A stretch of DNA of 42,957 nt from an uncultured Pseudovibrio sp. (GCA_947496145.1 CANMBS010000043.1:1-42957), one strand, 5' to 3'. Counted from the stretch's first letter, positions 1 to 9,498 are shown. Program-made: numbers and translations. Notes: generated from the letters alone by a model not told the origin.

Positions 1-555
1 CTGGAGCTGAACCTTCGGATCAGGCCTCGCAAGCGGTTGAAGCGAGCAAGACCAGAAAAGCTGGCGGTACCATCCAGCCCCAATCAGGTGTGGTCTATGG
101 ATTTTATGTCTGACCAACTGGAAGACGGCAGACGGTTTCGCACGCTCAATATCCTTGATGATTTCAACCGGGAGGGACTAGCGATTGAGGTGGATTTCTC
201 TCTTCCTGCACTCAGGGTGGTACGCACGCTGAAGCAAGTGTTGGAATGGCGCGGAACGCCAGCGGTGATACGCGTTGACAACGGCCCTGAAAATATCAGT
301 GAAACCCTGCTGTCGTGGGCCAAGAAACAAGGTATCCAGATCAGCCACATTCAACCAGGGAAACCCGCTCAAAATGCGTATGTAGAGCGCTACAACAGGA
401 CTGTAAGGCAAGAATGGCTGGATCAAACGTGCTTTGAAAGCATCGAACAAGCCCAGTGGGAAGCAACAAACTGGCTCTGGACTTATAACAACAAACGGCC
501 CAACATGGCCATCGGCGGCATCACACCTGCCAATAAACTAAAACAGGCTGCATAG
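1..555 (+). CDS. IS3-family transposase, OrfB C-terminal part (open at left edge)
   Basis: This is the integrase-core (rve) half of an IS3-type transposase, which cuts and joins DNA during transposition. The frame is open from base 1, so the N-terminus lies outside the window. Counting from the TTG at 37, the DDE catalytic residues are Asp22 (in WSMDFM), Asp81 (in VDNGPE) and Glu117 (in AYVERYN). There are 35 residues between the second Asp and the Glu, exactly the family D-D(35)E spacing. The C-terminus, with [12 protein letters not shown] and TPANKL, is typical of the family. The visible part has no frameshift. It ends 25 bases before the start of a CBASS cyclase whose 5' end it seems to have removed. 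Confidence 0.93.
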   Translation: MELNLRIRPRKRLKRARPEKLAVPSSPNQVWSMDFMSDQLEDGRRFRTLNILDDFNREGLAIEVDFSLPALRVVRTLKQVLEWRGTPAVIRVDNGPENISETLLSWAKKQGIQISHIQPGKPAQNAYVERYNRTVRQEWLDQTCFESIEQAQWEATNWLWTYNNKRPNMAIGGITPANKLKQAA

Positions 556-600
556 TTCTACTGCCAAACTCCTCCATAAATGGGGGGATTACCGCGTCAT
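1..600 (+). mobile_element. 3' end of an IS3-family insertion sequence
   Basis: The window opens inside an insertion sequence. Its transposase runs from the first base to 555, followed by a short non-coding tail containing a run of G and the bases ATTACCG at 588-594. I infer that this tail is the right terminal repeat. The element probably ends between about 594 and 600; IS3 elements usually end in CA, and a CA lies at 599-600. The left end and any target duplication are outside the window, so the exact boundary is not proven. Confidence 0.7.
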
Positions 601-2010
601 CGAGCTGATTCCTCGGTTCGTGATGCTGATCCTGATGTTTATGTACAAGGCTCTTTCCGCCTTGGAACAGCCATTAAGCCTGCTTCTGAAGAAGAAGACT
701 ATGATATCGATATGGTTTGTCGTCTTAAATATGAGATGAGCGACCTAAGTCAGGCTGATTTAAAGAATAAGCTAGGTGTCGAAATCAAAGCCTATGCTAA
801 GCGCTACAGAATGAGCCGCCCAAAAAATGGGCGTCGTTGTTGGACACTTCATTACTCAGAAGATGCACAATTTCACTTAGATGCGCTGCCTGCTATTCCA
901 GATTATGAAAGGCGGAGAATATTAAAAGAATCTGGACCTGCTCTGGAGCGACTTGGTAGCACTGCGCTTTCTATTACTGATAAAGAACATCCTGATTATA
1001 GGCAAATCTCAAGTAACTGGCAAAGAAGTAATCCTAAGGGATATTCTCTCTGGTTCAGAGATCGAATGGGGTCAGAGTTTCAGAAACGAGCACTGTCCGA
1101 AGCTACACGGATCCAAGCTAGTGTTGAAGATGTGCCGATTTACCGTGTACGGACGCCCTTACAAGAGGCGATCCAACTTTTAAAACGGCATCGCGATATT
1201 ACATTTAGTGATCGCAGCGATGACAAACCTATCTCTATTATAATTACCACCTTATCTGCTCATTCTTATGATCAAGAGCCAACCGTTGCTACTGCTCTGG
1301 GATCGATTTTGCGGCGGATGGAAAATTATATTGAAGTCAAGTCAGGTGTCTATTGGGTCACCAATCCGGCGGATCCTAATGAGAACTTTGCAGATAAATG
1401 GGAGGAGCATCCAGAGCGCAAGGATGCATTTTATGAGTGGTTAGATAAAGCGAAAAGTGATTTCTCAAATGCGGCAGTTGCGATAAATAAAGAGGCTGCA
1501 GGAGAGATACTAAATGAGTCTTTGGGTGACGCTCTCGTTGATCGAGCACTTACTCGTGCAAATCCATTGCGGAAAAGTCGTTTTTCGAATGCCTTGGTAA
1601 GGGCAGGTAATCTTGTTCTTTTTCCTGCATACATGAGGAAACCTCGGTGGCCCCAAGCACCTGAAGGGCAGGTGCAAATTAACCGAGCCACCTATGAGCA
1701 GGATGGTTTTAGGCCGCAAGTATTTTATAGCGGGGGTGACCCTTTGCCTAAGAATTGTAAACTGCGCTTTGAAGCAAATACAGACATTGCAGGGCGATAC
1801 AAAGTTTACTGGCAAATCGTCAATACTGGACTTGAGGCCGAAAATGCAGATTCGTTAAGGGGTGGATTTGATTTTGATGGAGCAACTAGAGGTGGTTTGA
1901 CCCATAAGGAAAGCACCCTCTACCAAGGCCAACATAGCATTGAATGTTTTATAGTTAAACGTGGTAGGTTAGTCGCTAGAAGTGGTCAATTTATTGTAAA
2001 TATTTCCTGA
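580..2010 (+). CDS. CBASS CD-NTase (cyclic oligonucleotide synthase), N-terminally truncated by IS
   Basis: This is a nucleotidyltransferase of the cGAS/DncV-like (CD-NTase) family, which makes a cyclic nucleotide alarm signal on phage infection. The GS motif is at residues 24-25 (QGSFRLGT). The metal-binding acids are Asp42 and Asp44 in DYDID, with a third at Asp101 in FHLDALP. Residues of about 384-476 match the AGS-C/SMODS C-terminal domain, with YWQIVNTG, LRGGF and HSIECFIVKRG. Relatives usually have about 45-60 residues before the GS motif; here there are 23. The ATG at 580 lies in the inferred IS end, directly after an in-frame TAA, with no good ribosome site. The native 5' end therefore looks lost, and activity is doubtful. 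The gene is AT-rich relative to the flanking core. The effector gene follows 12 bases downstream. Confidence 0.88.
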   Translation: MGGLPRHRADSSVRDADPDVYVQGSFRLGTAIKPASEEEDYDIDMVCRLKYEMSDLSQADLKNKLGVEIKAYAKRYRMSRPKNGRRCWTLHYSEDAQFHLDALPAIPDYERRRILKESGPALERLGSTALSITDKEHPDYRQISSNWQRSNPKGYSLWFRDRMGSEFQKRALSEATRIQASVEDVPIYRVRTPLQEAIQLLKRHRDITFSDRSDDKPISIIITTLSAHSYDQEPTVATALGSILRRMENYIEVKSGVYWVTNPADPNENFADKWEEHPERKDAFYEWLDKAKSDFSNAAVAINKEAAGEILNESLGDALVDRALTRANPLRKSRFSNALVRAGNLVLFPAYMRKPRWPQAPEGQVQINRATYEQDGFRPQVFYSGGDPLPKNCKLRFEANTDIAGRYKVYWQIVNTGLEAENADSLRGGFDFDGATRGGLTHKESTLYQGQHSIECFIVKRGRLVARSGQFIVNIS

Positions 2011-2022
2011 TTGGTATTCGTC

Positions 2023-3147
2023 ATGAGTAATTCTTCTTTGAGTTGGCGTGAAGTAATTAGTAGAATTTTAGATTATTTTCTGAGAAAAACCTATTTATCT
2101 TATAAGTTGTTAGGGGCTGGCGTTGCTATAATTATTGCTTCAATTGGTGTTGGTAGTTTAGTCGGAAAATTTTCTTGGGTAGGGGCAGATTCTAGCCTCC
2201 AGTTGTCTTTTTCAACGGATGGAGGAGGTATTTCGGTTGGTTTGCTCCAAGTAGCTTTTTTTCTTGGTGTTAGTCTGGTGGTTCTGGGAGTTGCTCTGGG
2301 AGTTGTTGATTATTGTAAGCAGCACGCTTTTGATAGCAGACAACGCTTAGTTGTTATCGAGCAGCGTGGTCTTCATCAGGGTGTTGATGTGCCACTTAAA
2401 GACAACTTGCCTTTAAAGGCTAGCGGCCATGTTGTTCCTTTAAAAATAGATCACAGACAGCTTGCTCAGACAGGAACTATAGCTAGTCCTGAAGATGCCT
2501 TGAGTGTCATGCAAAATTTGCGTGGCTCTCTTCAAGAGCAAAGAACTGAATATGGGCCTGATAACATTCGCGTTGTTTATGGAGGAATTGCGCCAGTACC
2601 ATTTACTTTTCTTGCTGGCATGTTGGTTGATGATGAAAATGTTGTCACGGTTACTGATTGGGATCGTACCCAGAGTCGCTGGCGTCTTTTGAATGATGAC
2701 GACGACGATGAGCGTTTTTTAATCTCTGGTTTTGATGGTTTAGAGGAAGGTGAGACTGAGGTAGCAATCACGATAGCGGTCTCATATCCAACGGATGTTA
2801 GCGGAGTCGGACAAGTTATTGGTAAAACTCCGATCATTAAGTTAGAGCTTCCAAATTTGAGTACATCCAGACATTGGTCTGTTGTCAAGCAAGCTGCACT
2901 TGCTGAACAGTTTGCATCCCTAATGAGACAGCTTTTGGCACGCGGAATACAGCGAGTTCATTTGTTTATTGCTGCTCCCAATAGTGTAGTGTTTACTTTA
3001 GGGCGAAGCTATGATGATCGCCTGTTCCCGGATGCGTTAGTCTATCAATATGAACGCTCTAACACTCCTGCGTTTCCATGGGCTGTAAAGTTACCCACTC
3101 ATGGTGTAAATGCCGCTTCGATAATGCATTTGGAAGCCCAAACTTAA
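2023..3147 (+). CDS. CBASS effector: two-transmembrane SAVED protein (Cap14-like)
   Basis: This 374-residue protein starts at the ATG 12 bases after the cyclase stop. An in-frame TTG at 2011 is a weaker option. Two strong hydrophobic segments are visible, at about residues 29-48 and 73-95, with a Gly/Ser-rich loop between them. The remaining ~270 residues are soluble. The last ~170 resemble a SAVED sensor, with strands such as EVAITIAVSYPTDV, a helix with the WSVVKQAALAEQFASLMRQLL region cut at its middle, and VHLFIAAPNSVVFTLGR. In CBASS, SAVED domains bind the cyclic nucleotide made by the CD-NTase, and 2TM-SAVED proteins (Cap14) are thought to disrupt the inner membrane. The domain call rests on pattern recognition plus the operon partner. 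The reading frame is intact although the cyclase is truncated. Confidence 0.8.
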   Translation: MSNSSLSWREVISRILDYFLRKTYLSYKLLGAGVAIIIASIGVGSLVGKFSWVGADSSLQLSFSTDGGGISVGLLQVAFFLGVSLVVLGVALGVVDYCKQHAFDSRQRLVVIEQRGLHQGVDVPLKDNLPLKASGHVVPLKIDHRQLAQTGTIASPEDALSVMQNLRGSLQEQRTEYGPDNIRVVYGGIAPVPFTFLAGMLVDDENVVTVTDWDRTQSRWRLLNDDDDDERFLISGFDGLEEGETEVAITIAVSYPTDVSGVGQVIGKTPIIKLELPNLSTSRHWSVVKQAALAEQFASLMRQLLARGIQRVHLFIAAPNSVVFTLGRSYDDRLFPDALVYQYERSNTPAFPWAVKLPTHGVNAASIMHLEAQT

Positions 3148-3260
3148 CCGATAACTTTAAGATTGAGCACGTTGGTGGTTGGGTGTTGAGTTGGTAACTC
3201 TATGTATTGGCTCAAGGATGATATGTCATAGGTGGGCTTTGAAGGTGGAGCTGCTAAAGA

Positions 3261-3286
3261 AAAACGGGCCTTGGTGGGCCCGTTTT
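3261..3286. terminator. Intrinsic terminator shared by cap effector and acnA
   Basis: A perfect 10-base inverted repeat, AAAACGGGCC at 3261-3270 and GGCCCGTTTT at 3277-3286, encloses a 6-base loop. The hairpin is GC-rich with T tracts on both strands. It lies between convergent genes and can serve both; on the minus strand a T-rich stretch follows, as expected for acnA. Confidence 0.8.
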
Positions 3287-3318
3287 GTGGTTGTGGGGGA
3301 CTGAATAGTCTGCTTGTC

Positions 3319-5994
3319 TTAGCCGGAGACTAAGTTTCTCAGGACGTAGTGCAGGATGCCGCCGGCTTTGATGTATTCGAGTTCGTCTTCGGTATCGATG
3401 CGGCAGAGGGCTTCGATGGTTTTCTTGGTGCCGTTGGCGAACTCTACGTGGATGTCGACCATCTGGCGGGGTTTGAGGTCTGCTACGCCTTTGATGGTGA
3501 CTTTTTCGGTGCCATCGATGCCGTGGGACTGCCAGCTCTCGCCTTCTTTAAACGTGAAGGGCAGGACGCCCATGCCAACGAGGTTGGAGCGGTGGATGCG
3601 CTCGAAGGATTGAGCGATCACAGCGCGGACGCCGAGCAGTTTGGTGCCTTTTGCCGCCCAGTCGCGGGAGGAGCCGGTGCCGTATTCCTTGCCAGCAAAC
3701 ACCACAAGCGGGGTGCCTGCGGCTTTGTATTCCATACAGGCGTCGTAGATCCAGCGTTGTTCGCCGTCCTTGGTGGTGTAGCCACCTTCCACGCCCGGTA
3801 CCATCTGGTTTTTGATGCGGATGTTGCCGAAGGTGCCGCGCATCATGACTTCGTGGTTGCCACGGCGGGAGCCGTAGGAGTTGAAATCTTTGCGCTCAAC
3901 GCCGTGTGAGGTCAGGTATTGGCCTGCCGGGCTGTCTGCTTTGATGGCGCCCGCCGGGGAGATGTGGTCGGTGGTGATGGAATCGAGGAACAGACCCATG
4001 ACTGCCGCGCCCTCAATATCTGTGAGGGGTGTTGGCTCCATGGTCATGCCTTCAAAGTAAGGCGGGTTCTGCACGTAGGTGGAGGCTGGCGGCCAGCCGT
4101 AGGTCATGCCGCCTTCCACTTTGATGTTCTGCCAGTGCTCATCGCCCTTGAACACATCGCCATAACGCTCTTCAAACATCTCTTCTGTGATGGAAGAGCG
4201 GATGAGGTCTGTGATCTCTTCCGTGGTTGGCCAGAGGTCCTTCAGGTAGACGGGGTTGCCGTCGGGGTCCTTGCCGAGTGGGTCTTTGGCTACGTTGATG
4301 TTGAGCGAGCCTGCGATGGCATAAGCGACAACCAGCGGCGGTGAGGCCAGATAGTTGGCGCGCACATCCGGGTTCACGCGGCCCTCGAAGTTGCGGTTGC
4401 CTGACAGGACTGAGCAGGCCACGAGGTCGTTGTCACTGACGGACTTGGAGATTTCCGGCGGCAGTGGGCCTGAGTTACCAATACAGGTGGTGCAGCCGTA
4501 ACCGGTGAGGTTGAAGCCGAGCGCGTTGAGATCTTCCTGAACGCCAGCTTTTTCAAGATAATCTGTCACCACCTGAGAGCCGGGCGCCAGTGAGGTCTTC
4601 ACCCATGGCTTGACGTGCAGGCCCTTGGCGCGTGCCTTCCGAGCCACCAGGCCAGCGCCGATGAGTACGGACGGGTTGGAGGTGTTGGTACAGCTTGTGA
4701 TCGCGGCGATGACGACGTCGCCATTGCCAAGGTCATGGTCGCGGCCTTCCACCGGAGCGCGGCTGGTTTCTTCGCCTGCCTTCTTGAACTCCTCCGCCAT
4801 GGTTTTGGCGAAGCCTTCGGAGGCGTCGGCGAGGGAGATACGATCCTGCGGGCGTTTTGGTCCGGCGATGGATGGCACAACGGTGGAGATGTCCAGCTCC
4901 AGCGTATCGGTGAAGGTTGGCTCGGAATGGGTGTCGCGGTACATGCCCTGCGCTTTGGAATAGGCTTCCACCAGCGCGATGCGGTCTTTGTCGCGGCCTG
5001 TGGCACTCAGGTATCTGAGCGTGTCGTCGTCTACGGGGAAGAAGCCACAGGTGGCACCGTATTCCGGGGCCATGTTGGCGATGGTGGCGGCGTCTTCTAA
5101 AGACATGTTGTCGAGGCCGGGGCCGTAGAATTCCACGAACTTGCCGACAACGCCTTTCTTACGCAGCATCTCAACCACGGTGAGCACGAGGTCGGTGGCG
5201 GTGATGCCGTCTTGCAGCTCGCCAGTGAGTTTGAAGCCGATGACTTCCGGGATCAGCATGGAGATGGGCTGGCCGAGCATAGCAGCTTCCGCCTCAATAC
5301 CGCCCACTCCCCAGCCCAGCACGGCAAGGCCGTTGACCATGGTGGTGTGGCTGTCTGTGCCGACGAGGGTATCCGGGTAGGCGATGACCTCGCCGTTTTC
5401 CTCTTTCGTCCAGACGGTCTGGGCGAGGTACTCAAGGTTCACCTGATGGCAGATGCCGGTGCCGGGAGGAACAGCGCGGAAGTTATCGAATGCGGACTGA
5501 CCCCAGCGCAGGAACTCATAGCGCTCCTGATTGCGTTCGTACTCGCGCTCCACGTTGAGGGCAAAGGCGGAGGTGGTGCCAAAGTAGTCCACCATCACGG
5601 AATGGTCGATGACGAGATCAACGGGCACCAGCGGGTTCACTTTTTTCGGATCACCGCCGAGGCTGACAGCAGCATCGCGCATGGCGGCAAGGTCAACAAC
5701 GGCTGGCACGCCGGTGAAGTCCTGCATGAGAACGCGGGCAGGGCGGTAAGCGATTTCGTGGGTGGAGGTGCGGGTGGCGAGCCATTCAGCGACGGCTTTG
5801 ATGTCATCTGCTGTGACGGTGCGGCCGTCTTCAAAGCGCAGGAGGTTTTCCAGAACGACTTTCAATGAGAAGGGAAGTTTGGAGACGCCCTTAAGGCCGT
5901 TCTTTTCTGCTTCCGGGATTGAGAAATAAGTATATGTTTTGTCGCCTACTTGCAGCGTTTGCCTGGCGTTAAAACTGTCCAGAGATGTAGTCAT
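3319..5994 (-). CDS. acnA: Aconitate hydratase A
   Basis: Aconitase interconverts citrate and isocitrate via cis-aconitate in the cytoplasmic TCA cycle and uses a [4Fe-4S] cluster. The 891-residue length matches AcnA/IRP1-type enzymes. The three cluster cysteines are Cys435 ([10 protein letters not shown]), Cys501 and Cys504 ([10 protein letters not shown]), the same numbers as in E. coli AcnA. The N-terminal region carries [14 protein letters not shown] and [12 protein letters not shown], and the C-terminal swivel domain carries [18 protein letters not shown] and [10 protein letters not shown]. The ATG at 5994 gives the expected family start. It lies next to the ccm genes, an arrangement common in alphaproteobacteria, but is transcribed away from them. 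Confidence 0.98.
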   Translation of the reverse strand: MTTSLDSFNARQTLQVGDKTYTYFSIPEAEKNGLKGVSKLPFSLKVVLENLLRFEDGRTVTADDIKAVAEWLATRTSTHEIAYRPARVLMQDFTGVPAVVDLAAMRDAAVSLGGDPKKVNPLVPVDLVIDHSVMVDYFGTTSAFALNVEREYERNQERYEFLRWGQSAFDNFRAVPPGTGICHQVNLEYLAQTVWTKEENGEVIAYPDTLVGTDSHTTMVNGLAVLGWGVGGIEAEAAMLGQPISMLIPEVIGFKLTGELQDGITATDLVLTVVEMLRKKGVVGKFVEFYGPGLDNMSLEDAATIANMAPEYGATCGFFPVDDDTLRYLSATGRDKDRIALVEAYSKAQGMYRDTHSEPTFTDTLELDISTVVPSIAGPKRPQDRISLADASEGFAKTMAEEFKKAGEETSRAPVEGRDHDLGNGDVVIAAITSCTNTSNPSVLIGAGLVARKARAKGLHVKPWVKTSLAPGSQVVTDYLEKAGVQEDLNALGFNLTGYGCTTCIGNSGPLPPEISKSVSDNDLVACSVLSGNRNFEGRVNPDVRANYLASPPLVVAYAIAGSLNINVAKDPLGKDPDGNPVYLKDLWPTTEEITDLIRSSITEEMFEERYGDVFKGDEHWQNIKVEGGMTYGWPPASTYVQNPPYFEGMTMEPTPLTDIEGAAVMGLFLDSITTDHISPAGAIKADSPAGQYLTSHGVERKDFNSYGSRRGNHEVMMRGTFGNIRIKNQMVPGVEGGYTTKDGEQRWIYDACMEYKAAGTPLVVFAGKEYGTGSSRDWAAKGTKLLGVRAVIAQSFERIHRSNLVGMGVLPFTFKEGESWQSHGIDGTEKVTIKGVADLKPRQMVDIHVEFANGTKKTIEALCRIDTEDELEYIKAGGILHYVLRNLVSG

Positions 5995-6335
5995 TTGGCG
6001 ATCTCCTCAAGTGGTTTTCCCGCTTTCGCTGAAAACGTAGCTTTGGTCCCGCGATCCTTCCCGGCGTGTTTTGGGGAAGCGGTGTCATGGCGTTCAGGTG
6101 AGCAAATCATAAAGCGTATAAACTTGCCTTCTTTAAATCGCTCAGCTTGGAGTTGTTTTTCGTATAGCGTCTTTCTGACGCAGGTTCCAGTTGAACTACA
6201 TTGGAAGGCTAATAAATTCCGTTGGGGTAGATCGGCATGGATTTTGTCCGGTTTCTTTGATGTTTTAAAGGCTCTGAAAGAGAAAGCTGGCAAGGTGTTC
6301 GTAAGCCAATAAGAAGAAGAGACAGGCAGAGTGTG
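5995..6335. other. Intergenic region between acnA and cupin gene
   Basis: About 340 bases separate the divergent acnA and cupin genes. The region should hold both promoters. The short open frames across it have no family features and are judged spurious. I found no convincing operator or RNA structure. Confidence 0.5.
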
Positions 6336-6776
6336 ATGAAACTGGCAGTTTTCGTTGGGATGTGTTCTTTGGTGTTGAGTGGGGCAGGCGCTCAGGCCAT
6401 GAATGAGAGTAGCTCTGTTTCCTCGGGGAATACAGAGGTTTTGTTGGATAAGCGCGAGACAACGATGACTAATCAGCGCCTTTTTTATCCCGCTGAACGA
6501 CAGGCTCAGGTGACATCTCTTGTGCTTACACTTGCGCCGGGGGAGCGTATCCAAACACATCAGCATCCTGTTCCGCTTTACGGATATATACTTGATGGTG
6601 AGCTGACGATCACTTATGAGAAGGAAACGCCACGTTCCGTGACAAAGGGAGAGGCGTTTATTGAGGCATTAAATACCTGGCACTATGGCGAGAATACCGG
6701 AAATGTGCCGCTGCGGCTTTTGGTGGTCTATATTGGCGCTGAAGGACTGCCGAACATGATAGTGCCTCCTGAATAA
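6336..6776 (+). CDS. Secreted cupin-domain protein
   Basis: A small protein (146 residues from the ATG at 6336; a GTG lies immediately before it). The N-terminus is a clear Sec signal peptide, with a Lys then a hydrophobic stretch ending near AQAM, so it is probably periplasmic. The rest is a single cupin barrel. Motif 1 includes THQHP and YGYILDGELTITYE, and motif 2 includes EALNTWHYGENTG. The two His of the HxH pair, a Glu and the later His could bind a metal. Cupins range from enzymes to sensors, so the substrate is unknown. A purine-rich AAGAAGAAGAGA stretch upstream could serve as ribosome site. It stands alone between acnA and ccmA. Confidence 0.8.
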   Translation: MKLAVFVGMCSLVLSGAGAQAMNESSSVSSGNTEVLLDKRETTMTNQRLFYPAERQAQVTSLVLTLAPGERIQTHQHPVPLYGYILDGELTITYEKETPRSVTKGEAFIEALNTWHYGENTGNVPLRLLVVYIGAEGLPNMIVPPE

Positions 6777-6914
6777 GGTGGTTTGCGCAAAGACGGTATC
6801 ATGCAAACTGCTTTAATTTGTGTTTGGCGGGGTTCTTTGAAAAGCAAAGGCTTTTTTAGAGCTACGCTGTCAGTTTGAAGAACAGCGAAAGCTGTCGTGG
6901 TAGTTGCGGGCGCG

Positions 6915-7628
6915 ATGAACCAGTTGAAATTAGTCTGTCAGGGTGTTGCATGTGATCGTGGAGGTCGCAGGGTATTGAACCACGTCGATTTTGAGGTTGG
7001 TTCAGGCGAAGCGCTGATTGTGCAAGGCCCTAACGGGGTTGGTAAATCCAGTCTGCTGCGTGTGATTGCCGGGCTGGTCGCAAAGGCGAAGGGCACTATC
7101 GAGCTTGAAGGTGGCATGCCTGAGCGCTCTGTTGCTGAACATTCCCATTATTTCGGACACCTTGATGCACTTAAACCGCTGCAATCGGTGCTTGAGAACC
7201 TCAGCTTCTGGCGTAGCTTCTTTGAAGCTGCTGACTTTGGCGATGGCAAAGTTCGCGAGAGTATGAGTGAGATGGAAGCGCTGGAGACGCTTGGCATTGC
7301 GCATACTGCGACTTTGCCTGCGGGATACCTGAGCGCAGGCCAGCGCCGCCGCCTTTCCGTGGCGCGTTTGCTGGTGGTGCCACGTCCCGTCTGGTTGCTG
7401 GATGAACCGACGTCTGCTCTTGATAAAGCTTCTGAGGAAGTGTTGCTGGGGCTTATTGCAGATCACATCAACGCTGGTGGTCTTGTTGTTGCGGCGACAC
7501 ATCTTCCGCTCAACCTGCCAAATACCAGATATCTCAACCTGTCGCCTGTGACGACAGAGAGTGAACATATGTTTGCGAGTGATGATCTGGACGATTACTT
7601 CGATGAAGACGAGCAGGGCGAGGGCTGA
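6915..7628 (+). CDS. ccmA: Haem exporter ATP-binding protein CcmA
   Basis: This is the ATPase of the CcmABCD complex, which releases holo-CcmE during cytochrome c maturation at the inner membrane. Walker A is GPNGVGKSS, the signature is LSAGQRRR and Walker B is VWLLDEPT; a switch His follows in AATHLP. I chose the ATG at 6915 (237 residues); a GTG at 6897 would add six residues. The protein is longer than the usual ~200-215 residues because of a strongly acidic tail (DDLDDYFDEDEQ). The gene ends 3 bases before ccmB, so the two are co-translated. Confidence 0.95.
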   Translation: MNQLKLVCQGVACDRGGRRVLNHVDFEVGSGEALIVQGPNGVGKSSLLRVIAGLVAKAKGTIELEGGMPERSVAEHSHYFGHLDALKPLQSVLENLSFWRSFFEAADFGDGKVRESMSEMEALETLGIAHTATLPAGYLSAGQRRRLSVARLLVVPRPVWLLDEPTSALDKASEEVLLGLIADHINAGGLVVAATHLPLNLPNTRYLNLSPVTTESEHMFASDDLDDYFDEDEQGEG

Positions 7629-7631
7629 AGC

Positions 7632-8300
7632 ATGAACTGGATGAAATGCCTGTTTGTCCGTGAATATCAACTGGCGAACCGTGTGGGCGGTGGTGCTTTG
7701 ATTGGTGTTCTGTTCTTTCTGGCTGTGGTGACTATTTTTCCGTTTGGCGTTGGGCCAGACATGATCCTGCTGGCACGCATTGGCGCAGCGATCCTCTGGA
7801 TTGGGGCTTTGCTGGCAACCTTGCTCGGGCTGGATCGGTTGTTTCAGGCGGACCGGGAAGACGGGAGCCTTGAGCTGCTGGTCATGTCGGGACGTCCTCT
7901 GGAACTGGTGGTGCTGGTAAAATGTGCAGCGCACTGGACAGCAACAGGACTTCCGCTGGTGCTGGCGACGCCAATCCTCTCTCTTTTTGTCGGGCTGGAC
8001 TTTGAGAGTATTGTTCGGGTCACTTTGACATTGCTGGTGGGAGCTCCTGCGCTTACGCTACTGGGAGCTGTTGGGGCTGGCGTTACGGTTTCCATGAGGC
8101 GCGGGGGTGTATTGCTCTCTATTCTGGTTATTCCGCTGGCGATCCCCATCCTGATTTTCGGAGTAAGTGCGGCGATGGCGGGAGCGATCGATTCCAACAA
8201 TTTCCTTGTGCCGTTTATGTTTTTGTGTGCCCTGACACTTTTTGGTCTTGTTGTTGGACCCCTTGCAGCAGCAGCAGCGCTTCGTGTTTCAGGCGATTGA
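7632..8300 (+). CDS. ccmB: Haem exporter membrane protein CcmB
   Basis: This 222-residue, very hydrophobic protein is the membrane partner of CcmA in the ccm system. About six transmembrane stretches are visible. Recognisable family elements are FVREYQLANR near the start, the conserved DREDGSLELLVMSG loop around residues 75-88, and AALRVSGD at the C-terminus. It starts 3 bases after ccmA with GAGGG as ribosome site. A gap of about 177 bases follows before ccmC; I see no gene in it. Confidence 0.95.
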   Translation: MNWMKCLFVREYQLANRVGGGALIGVLFFLAVVTIFPFGVGPDMILLARIGAAILWIGALLATLLGLDRLFQADREDGSLELLVMSGRPLELVVLVKCAAHWTATGLPLVLATPILSLFVGLDFESIVRVTLTLLVGAPALTLLGAVGAGVTVSMRRGGVLLSILVIPLAIPILIFGVSAAMAGAIDSNNFLVPFMFLCALTLFGLVVGPLAAAAALRVSGD

Positions 8301-8477
8301 TGGTGGTGATGAGAATCTCATCAAATTCGCTTGAAGTACTAAGTACATGTAAACTAGTGTGAAATGAGTAAAATCCGAGGAAGTAAAGTTTCAAATTGCG
8401 CGTGATCAATGACTGTGATGGGTCCGTGACACTATGTACACATTGAAGCTTCGTCTCTCTCAGTTTAGAACAGCTCT

Positions 8478-9257
8478 ATGACTTTATACGATCTTGCAAA
8501 CCCGACCCGCTTTCTGAAGCTCGTGAAAATCGTGCTTCCGTGGCTGATTGCGGCCACAGTGATTGCACTCGCCGTTGGCCTTTACTTCGCGTTTTTCAAA
8601 GCGCCAGAAGATTATCAGCAAGGCCAGACTGTCCGTATCATGTTTGTACATGTACCTTCTGCTCAGCTTGCTTTGATGTGCTATGCCATGATGGCGCTGT
8701 CGTCGGTTGGCTCACTGGTGTGGAAGCATCCGCTGGCTGATGTTTCTGCCAAGGCCTCTGCTCCTATTGGTGCCGCTTTCACCTTTTTAGCGCTGTTTTC
8801 CGGCGCTGTCTGGGGTAAGCCGATGTGGGGTGCGTTCTGGGTTTGGGATGCGAGACTGACCTCCTTCCTTGTGCTGTTCATCATGTATCTTGGCATTATT
8901 GCGCTTTGGAAGGCGATTGAAGATCCGATTAAAGCGGCGAAAGTGAATGCAATCATCACGCTGGTTGGCGTGATTAACGTGGTGATCATCAAGTTCTCCG
9001 TTGAATGGTGGAATACGCTGCATCAACCTGCAAGCATCATTCGTGCTGACGGTCCTGCAATTCACTCTTCCATTCTTATTCCACTCGGATTAATGGCTCT
9101 GGCTTTCGTGTTTTTGTTTGTAACCCTGCATTTGATGAGCATGCGTAACGAGATTATGCGCCGTCGGATCAGAGCAATGCGGATGCGTGCAGCTTCTGTC
9201 GTGCCAGCCGCCTCCAGCAGCACAATCACAAAGCCAGCTCCAGCTGGTGCGAGGTAA
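8478..9257 (+). CDS. ccmC: Haem-handling membrane protein CcmC
   Basis: CcmC (HelC) presents haem to CcmE in the periplasm for cytochrome c maturation. The 259-residue protein has about six transmembrane segments. The tryptophan-rich haem-binding WWD motif is seen as WGAFWVWDARLTS. The conserved periplasmic histidines are in FVHVPSAQ near residue 60 and in the WWNTLHQPAS loop. The cytoplasmic C-terminus is basic (RRRIRAMRMR) and then Ala/Ser-rich. ccmD begins 2 bases after its stop. Confidence 0.96.
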   Translation: MTLYDLANPTRFLKLVKIVLPWLIAATVIALAVGLYFAFFKAPEDYQQGQTVRIMFVHVPSAQLALMCYAMMALSSVGSLVWKHPLADVSAKASAPIGAAFTFLALFSGAVWGKPMWGAFWVWDARLTSFLVLFIMYLGIIALWKAIEDPIKAAKVNAIITLVGVINVVIIKFSVEWWNTLHQPASIIRADGPAIHSSILIPLGLMALAFVFLFVTLHLMSMRNEIMRRRIRAMRMRAASVVPAASSSTITKPAPAGAR

Positions 9258-9259
9258 GC

Positions 9260-9493
9260 ATGATGGATTTTTCAGAGTTTGGTCGCCATTCAGAATATGT
9301 GTTTGCCGCTTACGCGATGACTGCTGTTGTGGTGAGTGCATTGGTGCTTTGGGTTCGTGCAGACAAATCCCGTCTTGAGAAAGAAATGCAGGCGTTAGAA
9401 GCAAGTGGCTTGCGGCGTCGATCCTCTCGCCGACGATCTTCTGAAGAGGCACAAGTGATTTCTGGCAAAATAAACGACAAGAATGAGAACTAA
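9260..9493 (+). CDS. ccmD: Haem exporter subunit CcmD
   Basis: A small, 77-residue protein with one transmembrane helix (about residues 14-33) and a very basic cytoplasmic tail (RRRSSRRRSSEE). CcmD stabilises CcmABC and is needed to release holo-CcmE. The N-terminal sequence FGRHSEYVFAAYAM resembles the family's short conserved segment. Two successive ATG codons (9260 and 9263) are possible starts. It lies between ccmC and ccmG, as expected. Confidence 0.9.
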   Translation: MMDFSEFGRHSEYVFAAYAMTAVVVSALVLWVRADKSRLEKEMQALEASGLRRRSSRRRSSEEAQVISGKINDKNEN

Positions 9494-9498
9494 TCGGT

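Noticed and set aside
580-3147. Possibility that the cyclase pair is a full CBASS with ubiquitin-like accessory genes
   Set aside because: No E1/E2-like Cap2 or JAB Cap3 gene is present; the next gene is core acnA on the other strand.
7002-7934. 310-codon minus-strand frame opposite ccmA-ccmB
   Set aside because: Composition is rich in Gln, His and Arg with no domain features; it is a shadow of the ccm genes.
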